Assembly: GCA_030374765.1 (NCBI GenBank)
Contig: JARGXX010000071.1
Coordinates: 1,550,001 to 1,614,000, forward strand
From: Agarophyton chilense
Lineage: Eukaryota > Rhodophyta > Florideophyceae > Gracilariales > Gracilariaceae
Length of the DNA: 64,000 bases
Reading direction: 5' to 3'
Shown here: positions 51,112 to 61,388 of the stretch, piece after piece
Numbering within the stretch: the stretch's first letter is position 1
Layout of the letters: each line of letters opens with the position of its first letter
Translations under genes and position numbers: made by a program
Notes under the pieces: generated by a model
Databases searched by the model: none
What the model was told of the DNA's origin: nothing
The model's input: only the letters and a program-made list of their open reading frames with translations

Positions 51112-54100
51112 TCAAATAAAGTAATTCTTGTGCTTTCCCAAGGTCGCTCCTGTATCTAAAACGTGCGTGCCATTGGGCGGCGTCCAACTTTGAGAGCGTT
51201 GCCGGTCTTCCTCAGGTGTCGCCGAGGACTGGCTTTGTTCCCTCATGCGGGCGCTCCGGCGAACCGTCGTGCTCCGGCGAACCGTCGTGTCGGGAGGCGT
51301 TTCGAGAGGCGTTTTGATATTATACGGGCCAATGGTTGCCCCCTGTTGAAAGCTGCGCTCCGTGCAGCCGATTCTGCGACTGTAGCGGGCGATAAAATTA
51401 GTCGGAATCATTGGAGGCTCTTGCCAAGTGTCTTCGTCAGGTGTGTAGCCGAACAAACGGCCGCGATAGCTCATAGTTCCATGTTCTCCCCGACCGGCGG
51501 AGATGATGCGCTCAATCACATATTCCGGTTGGTGGTCATTCTCCGAAAGGAGAGTGTGGTCCAGAGGGGCAAATCCATCGGAGTCGGTTGGAAAAGATGG
51601 GTCATCGTCATTGGAATCGGCCATCGGGTCCGCGAAAACTACCTTAGGGGATGTGGAGACTTGAATGTCGGCCTGAGGTCGTAGTGATTCCGTTGGGCCA
51701 GGAGGCTGGGACGTTGGTGATGCGGGAGAGCTCGGGGCTCGTGCCACCCGGTCAATAGCTATGGTGTCCTGTAGGCCGTCAATTAGTAACGTAATGGTGT
51801 GTTGATTGGACGTAAGGTCTTTTTATGGTCCCGTAGAGCGGGATAAGAGCTTCCGCATAGTGTTCTCGAGTTTCTCACTGTCCTTCGGTGGCCGGTCCAG
51901 GTAAAAAAGTTCTCCTTTCCTAAAGGTCGGTGTGTTCCAAACGGTTTTGTCGAAATTGACCTTGAAGCGCCGTTGGGCTTTGGTTAGTACAGCTCTGGCC
52001 GATTGGATAATGCGATCGATGCGTCGGCACGAGTAGCGCTTCGCCTGGGTAGGAGTCATCCCTTCGGTTATGTCCTGGGGTATGATAGCCTCCTGAAGGT
52101 CAACAGCTATCGGCAGCGGCGATCTCGCTAGGGCTAAGTCGAAAGACGATGTCCCCGTGAAAGCGTGCACCTGCGTGTTGTAGGCATAAACCAGTGGCTT
52201 AACGTAGTCGTCCCAGTCCAATTGGTGCTCCTATACGTAGTGTGCCAAGCGGTTCGGAAGGGTGCGCTTGAAGCTTTGGGCTTGGCCATTGGTCTGCGGG
52301 TGGTACGCCGTGGTCGTCATATGTTTGATACCTAAGGTAGCACAAACGTGTGAGAAGAATTTGGATACAAACTGGCTGCCGTTATCCGTAAGGAGGTAAA
52401 GTGGCATTCCATATGGATATACCCAGTCGGAGAAGAAAGCCGTGGCGACATCCGTGGCTGTTGCCTTCCCTAGGGGTAGGGCTCCGATAAGTTTGGTAAA
52501 CCTATTGGTTATAACCAAAAAAAAAGTTTCCCACGGGACGACTATGGAAAAGGCCCAAGTATATCCATTGCGACAAATTCCATCGGACTTGCAGCGGGAA
52601 AGAGCTTCAATTTGGCCTGATGGTTGGCGCAAGACCCTCGGATTTGTGCGCACGATGTACAGTTCCGTGCGGTTTGCCATAGGTCCTGCGCCATAAGTGG
52701 CCAGTAGAAGAACTTCGTTAGGGTCTGGTACATTCGTCGGCCTCTAGGGTGACCAGCCAAGCGAGGAAAATGGGCGAGGTAGAAGAATCGCGCTCGTAGT
52801 GAATTTGGTATTATCCATTGGAGTGCGCCATCCAGCGGTGAGCGGCGACACAGTAGTCCAAATCGGTCATAGTCGAATAGACATCCAGGGGTTCCTACCA
52901 TTTGGGCTATTTCCTTGCAGTACTCGTCTTCGACCTGCGCCTGTAGGAATTTTCAATAGTTATAGAAAGGAGTACTTTTTCCTCCGGGGCTATCGCATTA
53001 ACCTGAGGTGGTGTCAAATTGGGCGGTACTGTCTCCCAGTCCAATAGGTATACTTCGTTCTCCTTTACCTCGGAATCACCCGATTGGACCTTACCCATAA
53101 GGTAATCCGTTTCCGTTTAACCCTGAGGTCCATTATCTGTGAAGGGGGCAGGTATTCGGTCGTCTAATGGAGTGACATCTGTTCCGTCGGTCATGATTCG
53201 CGAGAGCGCATCTGCTGCCTGGTGCTTGATGCCTGGCTCTTAAGAGGCGATGATAACGGTTGAGCTCTGTAAGCCGCCGGGCCCTGAGGTATCTTACAGG
53301 CGACACGTGGACGGGTCGCTCTCAAGTGGACTCATGTGGTTCATTAGTTTTTTTTAATTAGTGTAATAGATTAGCATTACAGTGCCAGGGAGATCCCAGC
53401 GCCTCGCCAGTACTATTTACTTGGCTTAAGTGACGCTTCTCCCTTAGAGTAAGGTAGGCACAGTTGGGATACTAAATAACCCTTTGGTATATTAGTTCCA
53501 CCATTTGGTCTTCAAGCCATCGTTTCCGTAGCTCCAACCTGTAGGACTACGCAGTAAACGCCTGCCCATTGCACCAAGTACTCTGGGAGTTCCGCCATCA
53601 AGGGTTCGAACCTTAGGACCCGCTTTACCAGGCTACCACCGGTCGAGACCCGTACACAGACCCACCCGTCATTACGGTACACTGGCTTATAGGCTATCTC
53701 GTAGTCATATTCTGACAGCCTGAGGCGCCAACGAGCTAGGAGACTTGATGCATCGGTCATATTGAGTAACCAGCGGAGTGAATCGTGATCTGTCCTAATG
53801 GTAAACCTAGTTCCGTCGATGTATGAAGGAAGTGTCATTACGGACCATACGATGGCTGGACATTCCTTTTCGGTAGTACTGTAGTTTCGCACCGCGCTGG
53901 TGAGCGTTCTGCTCCAGTATCCATTAGGTCGATAGTCCTTCTGTGACTCCTGTTCCTGTAGCATTGCCCAGCCCACTTGGACATTAAAAGCATCTCTGTA
54001 CAGGACAAAAGACCTATTGGATTTCGGTAACGCCAATATAGGTGGGTTCAGCAATTTGTCCTTTCAGGGTTTGAAATGTCTCGTGCTGGTCATAGGTAAG

Positions 54101-55939
54101 GGCTTCGAACTCCGAAGGTGTTCCCTTCTTCAGCATTGCGTTAAGAGGGGCCGAGATTTTAGTAAACCGTTTGACGAACCGTCGGTACACATTGCTCAAG
54201 CCCACGAAGGATCGAAGTTCATTGTGGTTTCTGGGAGGTTTAGCCTGACGGATCGCATTGGTGTTCCATGTGGCTACCTCTAGCTTTCCCGGGAGGACGA
54301 CGTGACCGAGATAGTCCACCGAGGCCTGGAAGAAGGCGCATTTGCGGAGTTTCAGTGTTACTCCAGCGTCCTGTTGGATTGTTAGCACCTTCCTCACGTG
54401 ACGAAGGTGCTCTTTTACGGTCCGTGAGAAGATTATAACGTCATCCAAACAGATCAGAGCGAACTTTCATTTGACTTTGGACAGTATGATGTCCATTACC
54501 CGTTGGAAAGTTGCTGGCGAGTTCTTTAAACCAAAGATCATGTGAGTAGATCTGAACAGACCTTCATGAATGGTGAAGGTAGTCAGTGCTCTCGCATCTT
54601 CGGCCAAAGGGATTTTCCAATATCCAGAGTTAGCGTCCAGTGCGGTAAATACGAAAGTTTCGCCTAAGGAATCTGGACAGTCATCCATGCGGGGTATCGG
54701 GTATGAGTCCCTCCTAGTTTCTGCGTTCAGCTTCCTGTAGTCGACAGAGAACCTGATGGAGCCATATTTTTTCGCCACGAGGACAAGTGGAATCGTCCAT
54801 TCGGATTAGTTTGAAGGCGCCAACTCTCTGACTTGAGCTTTGCCAATCTTGTCCATCTGGTCGGCGACAATTTCCCTACCTTTATGGCCGGTACGGTATG
54901 GATGCCGGAATTTTGGTCTAGCGTCACCCTGAAGGTCAATGCGGTGTGTAGTGGGTCTGAATGTGCCCAATCTACCTGACCACATGGAATGGTATTCCCT
55001 GAGGAGATCAAGTACCTGGGGCCTATAGGATTCGACTTCTGCGCCGATAACGACCGTCCCTTCCCACTAGGCGACGTCTTCGTCGAAAGTTGGCGTCGAA
55101 AGGCTATCCAATTGGGCCTCCATAATGACCACGGGCGCGGGTTGAGTGATACAAATCACTGTACCTTTAGGTAACCGCACAGGTTTATCTCGTAAGTTGC
55201 TGATTGTGACCAAAAAGGACCTGTTGGGGTGGATGTCCTTTACTCCATTGGCCATCAAGGTAAGGTGCTTCAGAACAGTTTACGGGTGGTTCTGAATCGT
55301 TACGAGACATGAAGACTGGGAATGGACCGATACAGCGAGTTGGGTCATCGGGGGTGTCGTTATGGCCTTTGACAGGCGAGCCTTATTGAACTTCGTGTTT
55401 TCGGAGACAAGCGCTCGTTTTCGGGTCGCTCCTGGCCCTGGGGCAGAACCAGATATGGGGATGGAAGGTGCACGGTAGAAGGCGACTTTCCTAAGGCCTG
55501 GATAAATGGCCTGAATGTATCGGTCGATAAAGAAGGTCCCTAGGATTGCCTTAGCGCCCAAGTTAGGACATATAAGGAACCACGTGCGCACTTCGAATTT
55601 TCCTAACTGTAGGTAAAGTGGTACTATCCCTTTAATGTCCATTGGTCTACGTGATTCATCGGTAACCCTTGGGGTTTTCCTTGCCTGAAAGAAATCTTGC
55701 CAACAAAATGGGAGTAGCATAGAATGGACCAAGTTGAGACAAGCGCCTGTCTCCAATACCGCTGTGGTCTCTCGAGAGTTGTTGGAACGAAGTCCTACGT
55801 TTACTCGAACTCTGTAATTCTCTTTCCTGAGGATTCGGACAGGGTCGTTACTGTGTTCCATTTCCGGCTCATCCTGAGTGGCCCATCGGGGGTGGTTTGT
55901 ATTGGGAGGTGAGGGGCTCTTCGGCTCATGACCGTCCAA
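51112..55939 (-). pseudogene. Family C pol with chromodomain
   Basis: Protease remnant (LETGACLNLVH, 55939-55280, Glu for the catalytic Asp), RT (VDYRKLNAETRRDSYPIPRM; DANSGYWKIPLAED; MDDVIIFSRTV), RNase H (53512-54054, then 53238-53110 after an insertion), integrase zinc-binding and core (LVITNRFTKLIGALPLGKAT; LTDNGSQFVSKFF; HPQTNGQAQ) and a C-terminal extension to 51112. The extension has a chromodomain: EYVIERIISAGRGEHG, then DEDTWQEPPMIP. Most breaks are in-frame stops, for example TAA just after TGP near 51825 and TAG at 52231; a run of nine A/T near 52520 carries a frameshift. Confidence 0.88.
53239..53681 (+). repeat. LTR-like insertion in family C RNase H, 443 bp
   Basis: It splits the RNase H domain between AYKP and GIKHQAADALSR. 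CTGGCT occurs on both sides (53233-53238 and 53682-53687) as a target duplication. The body (53251-53681, TGATAACGG...GGTACA) is homologous to both family C LTR fragments but in opposite orientation. The first 12 bases lie outside the predicted LTR and resemble a polypurine tract. It also contains a T-arm-like hairpin (TAAGG-TTCGAAC-CCTTG on the minus strand). Confidence 0.8.
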
Positions 55940-56018
55940 TTGGTTGAGTCAGGGGCTTCAAGAGGGAGAATTTGCCTCGCGTCGACCATTTAAGAGAATT
56001 CCTATGGGTCTCCGTTTC

Positions 56019-58123
56019 TTACTGAGGATAAAATTTCTCTTTGTTGTTGTCCGTAGGATCTACAAAGGCGTGGACCTGTGGGGCTTTGATCGGAGTATCT
56101 GGAGGCGTGGTATAGCGTGAGATTCCAGGGGTCCCTCTGGTTCGTTGCTGTGCCTTTTTAAACATTCCTTCGGATCTCCGCATCCGGTAATTCTCTTCCC
56201 TGAGAGCTAGGAGGTTTTTTCGTGCGTCCTCAGGTAGATACCTCGTGAAGTCACTAATTACGGCCATGGAAAGGCAAAGGAAGCAAGCCCTTGGGGCGCG
56301 AACGAAATTGTCCTTAGGGGACGGAAAGGGAGAATACTTAGGTGTGGGTGGTCCAGTGGTCGCTGTAGATCCCTGGGAGGAATATGATGGGGGCCCGGGC
56401 AGAGGAGCACTGAAATTAACCGCGAGGACATCTCCCGAGTCGGCATAATGGAGTGATGAATCCATGTCCGATTCCGTGGAGCTAACCAAATGGGCTTGGT
56501 AGGGTTTACGAAATGGAGTTGCGTGTCCTCTGGGTATATCAGCGTTGCGCCTGGAGGTCCTGTACGTTTTTCTAAAACTCTCGGCGTAGGTACCGAGCCT
56601 TCGGAAGGAGTATTGCGGGTTTTCCGTGTGGTAATTGCGCACATATTTCCGAATGGAAGGGAGTAATTCAGTGATGAAGTGGCGTTTAAGCAGCCCTTCG
56701 GAGAACAAGTTCCCACATCGCTAAGCCTTCTTCCAAAGGTCGTCTGCGAAAGCCAGTTCGGTCGTGTTGGAGGTCTACCGAAAGGAGATTACTTCCTGGG
56801 AGGCATCCATTATAACGTTATCCGTGGCGTAAGTTTCCAAGAGGTAATGAACAACCATAGGGTATGACCTGAGGAGCTCACGGTCTTGAGCATCCACGAG
56901 GTCAGTTGTGCCAGATATTTCGAAACCACTCCGTCACGCGCCTGTTCTGTAAGGAAGAATTGGAAAAGGTACGGAGTGGAGCCCTCGTGGACACCGTTCT
57001 GATTGCAGGCCGTGCGGAATAAACTGGGAAACCTAAGGACAGCAATGGAATCGGAACCCGAGAACTTGTCTTTAATGGTTAGTTGCATCCGTTTGGCCCA
57101 TTTGGCGACTCTGCGAGCCACCGAACCAGAATATTTCGCGGATCTGTCGGCCAGCCGGTAATTCCGGTAGTCTAGAACCTTAAGGAAAAGTTAGTTTGTG
57201 GTTGGCAGTGGTTTGATGCCTCGAGCGGCAGCCTCATCCACTTCCGAGTCGTTCGTTTCGGTCGAGGTCGATTAGGAATCACTCGTGGCCGAATGGTCTC
57301 TTCTTTTACTACTTCTATTCTTCTTTCTCCTGCGGTTCCTTTTTTGCTTTCCAGCGGAATAGAAACCTAAAGAATATACCTCTTTATCAAATCCGATGGA
57401 GCCCTCAGGTCGCTGTACCTCATATTGTCCTTTGGGTAGCGCAATCTGTCTCTATTCTAGACGTGAAGCCTCTCTTCTGCTCCAAGATTGTCCTTCCATT
57501 GGATTTTTTTGATGGTGTTACCGGTGAGGGGCGGGTAATACCGCCAGTCCTGGGGGTTCGGTAGGGGGTTGCCATATAAAGGCCGGATGATTAGCTTTTG
57601 GAATGGTCGTAGGGACCGCGTTGCCTGACTGGCTGGCGACTGCTCCTTGGACGGCCTGAATGAGGAAGTCTATAAATAGCTCAGACTCTATGACCTTGGG
57701 GACGATTTGCGTAACGAGGTAATCCGTATGGTCAGCGATCGCTGTAGCGAGTCGCATGGTCACAATCGAATCCACATGGGCTGAGCAGAGCTCACGGAGA
57801 CGGGGCCAGAGAAGGTTGGCAAGCCCTGCGGGAATGTTCTCTCTAATTCCTTCGGTCTTAATGGGTTCTCCTTGGGGTGTTCCTGGCCTAGAGGTGGCCC
57901 TGGTGATGCGTTCTCGTAAATGTGCTGCCACCGTGGGTTCTCGGCGAATCCTTTCAGGGTCGTTCAGGGGAGTCAGTACTACTTGCGTCGGGCTTCTCAT
58001 GCTCCTGAAGTCGCTAAAAGTGTCAACCTGAGGTTCAGGCGACATCGTCGTCGTTGCAATGGAAACTGTTCCTGCCGTGAGAGTCCTATGGTCTGGTCGG
58101 TTGGGTGTGTTTCCAGCCTCCAT
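56019..58123 (-). pseudogene. Family C gag
   Basis: The ATG at 58123 opens MEAGNTPNRPDHRTLTAG. The frame is open to 57518, then continues with stops through a basic stretch, VLDYRNYRLADRSAKYSG (parallel to the YRYYRL block of family A gag), a capsid-like middle (57121-56810) and a C-terminal part (56708-56019) with a CFLC fragment in place of a full zinc knuckle. It precedes the protease in the same direction. Several stops and at least one frameshift make it non-functional. Confidence 0.75.
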
Positions 58124-58227
58124 AATGGCGATTGATTCTGTACTTCTGGTCTGTTGTAGAATTAAACCAAAGCTAAGAATCTTTACAATTCCTCGTTCCA
58201 GTGGTCCATTCAATTATTCCTTGAGGA

Positions 58228-58245
58228 TTCTAAGTCGGGAGACCA
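58228..58245 (-). promoter_or_regulatory. Primer-binding site, family C
   Basis: The minus strand reads TGGTCTCCCGACTTAGAA, three bases after the LTR remnant. It is nearly identical to the family A and B sites. Confidence 0.78.
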
Positions 58246-58248
58246 AAA

Positions 58249-58303
58249 TGAAACGCAATGACTGGTGGCTCAGCGTACGGGTCTCGACCGGTGGTAGCGT
58301 TGT
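58249..58303 (-). repeat. 5' LTR of family C, remnant
   Basis: These 55 bases match the inner end of the LTR-like insertion at 53627-53681 (shared GTACGGGTCTCGACCGGTGG). The LTR is cut at 58304 by the insertion of family A; its remainder would lie beyond that element, outside the window. Confidence 0.75.
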
Positions 58304-59019
58304 TGTAGTATTATACTATGTCGGGGAATCCGATAGGTTGGTTTTTCGCGAAGTCGCGGTTGGAACTCATAAGTGAGTGTTATCATCAGCATTGTGATAT
58401 GAAACGGCATCCCGCATAGGATGCCTAGATGCAGAATTTCTTAGTGGAACACGTGGCGTCATGGGTCGAGTGGCTTACCACGGCGCGCGCATAATTGCGA
58501 CCCTTCCTAGGGGAATGCCATATTGGCAACGGCGCATGTAGTGGAGATCCACGCGGAGGATTTTACTACCCTTTGTAGCTAGACGTCCACTAGGGACCAT
58601 ACCCATACAGTGGTTTGGCTAAGTGGCTGACCACTGGGTATCATTTATATATTTATTTGGGCACTCACCCTGGTACACATTATATAGTGTACCAGAGGTG
58701 ACCGCCGACTCCAAGTAAAAGAGACAACATGGGCATCATGACTATTCTGTTCCTCGCTTAGGATTCCTTAACCGGAGATCCAGACGAGCTATGATAGATA
58801 GTCAGCCCCCAGCCACTTCACGAGCCGCCTCGTACCTACGTTCCATCAACGTTTTACAGTTGCACTGTTCACCCTCACTGGCGAGTAGTGGCCTTACACC
58901 CCACTTCCAGCTCGCTGGTTTTGTAGCTCTACCACCTTGTTTCCTTCGCCGCCAGCGACCCATCAGCAGTCCGAACGCTGTCGCAGGTGTTTGCTCTCTC
59001 CGTTAGAGCGGATACTACA
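58304..59019 (+). repeat. 5' LTR of family A, right copy (716 bp)
   Basis: It is bounded by TGTAGTAT and ATACTACA, the same length as the left LTR. It includes the AT-rich stretch at 58645-58655 (TATA-like) and the palindrome at 58670-58695. The left edge interrupts a family C LTR. Confidence 0.93.
58670..58695. promoter_or_regulatory. Perfect 9-bp inverted repeat inside the right LTR
   Basis: CTGGTACAC and GTGTACCAG flank an ATTATATA loop, 15 bp after the TATA-like stretch. Arms are identical to those in the left LTR; loops differ. Confidence 0.6.
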
Positions 59020-59021
59020 AG

Positions 59022-59039
59022 TGGTCTCCCAACTTAAAA
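59022..59039 (+). promoter_or_regulatory. Primer-binding site, family A right copy
   Basis: TGGTCTCCCAACTTAAAA follows the LTR after two bases. Two G-to-A changes relative to the other copies would weaken pairing with the shared primer tRNA. Confidence 0.75.
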
Positions 59040-59234
59040 CCACTGTGGTCAGCTGCACTGAACAATTCGTTCCTGGAACGTGGAATCGATATCGATACTT
59101 GGAAGAAGTGGAATCACTACATTTATTGTTTATCGAACCACCTCCGGCTATTGCGGAATTCATCGTGGCTAAACACGTGGTCGAGAAGTCAAAGACACCA
59201 TTTGGTTCGCACTTGGACTCATATTTGGTCTAGG

Positions 59235-61388
59235 ATGCCGAAAACCCGAAGCCAGTCGAGTACTGGTCGCCCCGGTCCTGCGGGACCACCCCCGAAACCG
59301 AGGCTCGCCTCATCTGTTGAAGCCGGAGAGCGGCTGTATCGTCAAGCGATGTCGCGCTCACGCCCGGTGAATGATGAACGAGATCTCTCGGATATATCGG
59401 CCCCTGTGGCAGCGGCAGTCACAGCCACCACAGAAACCGTAGTTGACCCTGAGGTCGTCGGACCTCAAGAAGAGGATGATTTGCTCAGGGAAGTACGTCG
59501 TCTCAAGTCTGAGTCAAGCGTTTCGCGTGTGCGCATGGTTAGGTTGGAATCGCAGATCGCTGCTCTTATCACTGATGTCGAACAATTACGCCGTGCGCAT
59601 CAATCACTCGTTCGTCAAGACGATGGGAAGCAGGTCTCTGCATCAGTGAAAACACTACGTGAGGATTTGAACCATCTACTGGAGAGGTACGGGAATACGC
59701 CCAATGCGCTACCCAGCTTAACTGTGGATGTAGAAAAACTCCTCACTCGAGTTAACCCTCGTTTAAAACGCCTGGAGGCGGCAGTTCATGCGCAGCCTGC
59801 TGCTAAACCAGTCGTGCTGGAAGAGGAAGGAGCTCCATTGAAGGAAGCTCGTTCGAAGAAGTCGAAGTCACGACGTAAGAAGCGGAAGTCCGCACGTGAT
59901 TCGAGTGATGATTCGTCAAGTACGGAGGGTTTCAGTTCCGGTACTGATGATTCTGATGATTCAGATACGTCAGATGACAACGACAGTGATGATGGTCATC
60001 TAAGGCCCCGATCTCGGAAGAAGAACACGTCTTCGTGGTTAATGAGAAAAAAAGGCTCACCTTACAGAGGATTGAAGGTGCTCCCGTGCACTAATCCACT
60101 TTACCGGAAGGTTCTGATATAGAAATACTACCGTCTGAAGGTGAAGAGCAAGAAGCACTCAGGACGCGAAACCGCGAAGGTGAAGGATCACATCAAACGA
60201 TTGAAGATCGGCTTTAATGATTTAACATTTGATGGGAAAACCCCCATTCTCGTTATCGAGTTTCTCACTCGATTCGTTGCCGAAGCAGACACTCTAGAGA
60301 TGTGTGAACCACAGGCATTTGTTTCTTTACCACACTTCCTGAAGGGTTTTGCTTTAGAGCAATATCATTCCGTATTCGGATCATTGACAGCCGATGAAGG
60401 CGGCACTACCTCATGGCCAGAGGCGGTGCAGTATTTGCTGCGCAGTTACGCGCCATCAAACGCGATACGTCAGGCGATGCTGGACCTAAGGGATGTGACC
60501 CAAAAGCCTGAGGAGGGCGAAGCTGAGTACAGCTCAATGCTTAACAAAGCTTCAGTCCGCTGTGGAAACGTCCACTCGACGGAGGACAAGATTACCTTGT
60601 ACATCGACGGGCTGGACCCGAGCATCAAGTCGTTGGTAGCTCGATATCGAGAGAAGCATGGAAGAGTCTCCTTTTTGGAGTTAGTTCAGTTTGCGAAAGC
60701 TGAAGGAGACGCGGCCAGAGCGCGTGGTAGCCCCCGTTGTTCAGTGGCTTTTGGAACCTCAATGGGTAAGGAGAAGATCTCCGCCAAAGTTAATCAGCGC
60801 AGCAAACTGCTACATCTGGAATCTCCAGTGCACTCACGAGATTCGTCCTTGGCACCCAAAGGGAGTGAATTGCATCAGGAGGCGGTCCATTTAATGGAAT
60901 ATACGGACTCTTCTGTACCTACAGTGGATCTCCCACACTCGAAGTCTCAGGACGAGGAAGCCCTAATGGCTATGGAGGGCCGTCGCCCTATGTAACCTCC
61001 CTAAACGGTGCCTCCACAAGGAGGTTTTAAGTACGGGAAACCCATATGGGTGGATACTCGCACGGCATACCGTTCACATTCTACGTTGAACAACCGTCGT
61101 GACGGTTTGATATGTTATTCATATTATGGAAAACACCATTTGAGTGCAGAATGCACGCTTCCTGAAAAGGACCTGAGTCGTATCATGACGAATTATGAAG
61201 CACTCTCAGAAGAGTAAAGGAGCCGCGTACCGGCGGGCATGTATTGGAAAGCCAAAAGTTGGTTTTCTCAGACACCAATGCGCCGGACGGACAAGCCGGT
61301 TGCTCAGAATGCTGAAGTGTTACAACCCGGAACCCCGGTAAGAAGAGGCGCCTTTGAGGCCATTAAGCCGGTGCAACCGGAAAACTAA
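59235..61388 (+). pseudogene. Family A gag, right copy
   Basis: The ATG at 59235 opens MPKTRSQSSTGRPGPAGPP and the frame is open to TAG at 60120, where the left copy has TAC. It resumes to TAA at 60993 (shared with the left copy), then the knuckle segment with TAA at 61215 (left: GAA) and the shared terminal TAA at 61386. The knuckle has Tyr at the second Cys position. An upstream open frame without ATG ends in TAG one base before this ATG. Confidence 0.9.

Larger units (their letters stand above)
48411..58303 (-). mobile_element. Chromodomain Ty3/gypsy element, family C, about 9.7 kb internal
   Basis: It reads leftward: 5' LTR remnant (58249-58303, cut by the right family A insertion), primer-binding site, gag, protease, RT, RNase H, integrase with chromodomain, then an oppositely oriented gene (49071-50984) and the partial 3' LTR. 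Gag and RT are homologous to those of family A and the primer site is the same. Many in-frame stops and a few frameshifts mark it as dead. The long 3' section is unusual. Confidence 0.88.

Noticed and set aside
53239..53681. Possible tRNA-derived SINE
   Set aside because: The T-arm-like motif suggested it, but both ends match the family C LTR fragments next to the primer-binding site (58249) and the polypurine side (48532), so an LTR is the better reading.
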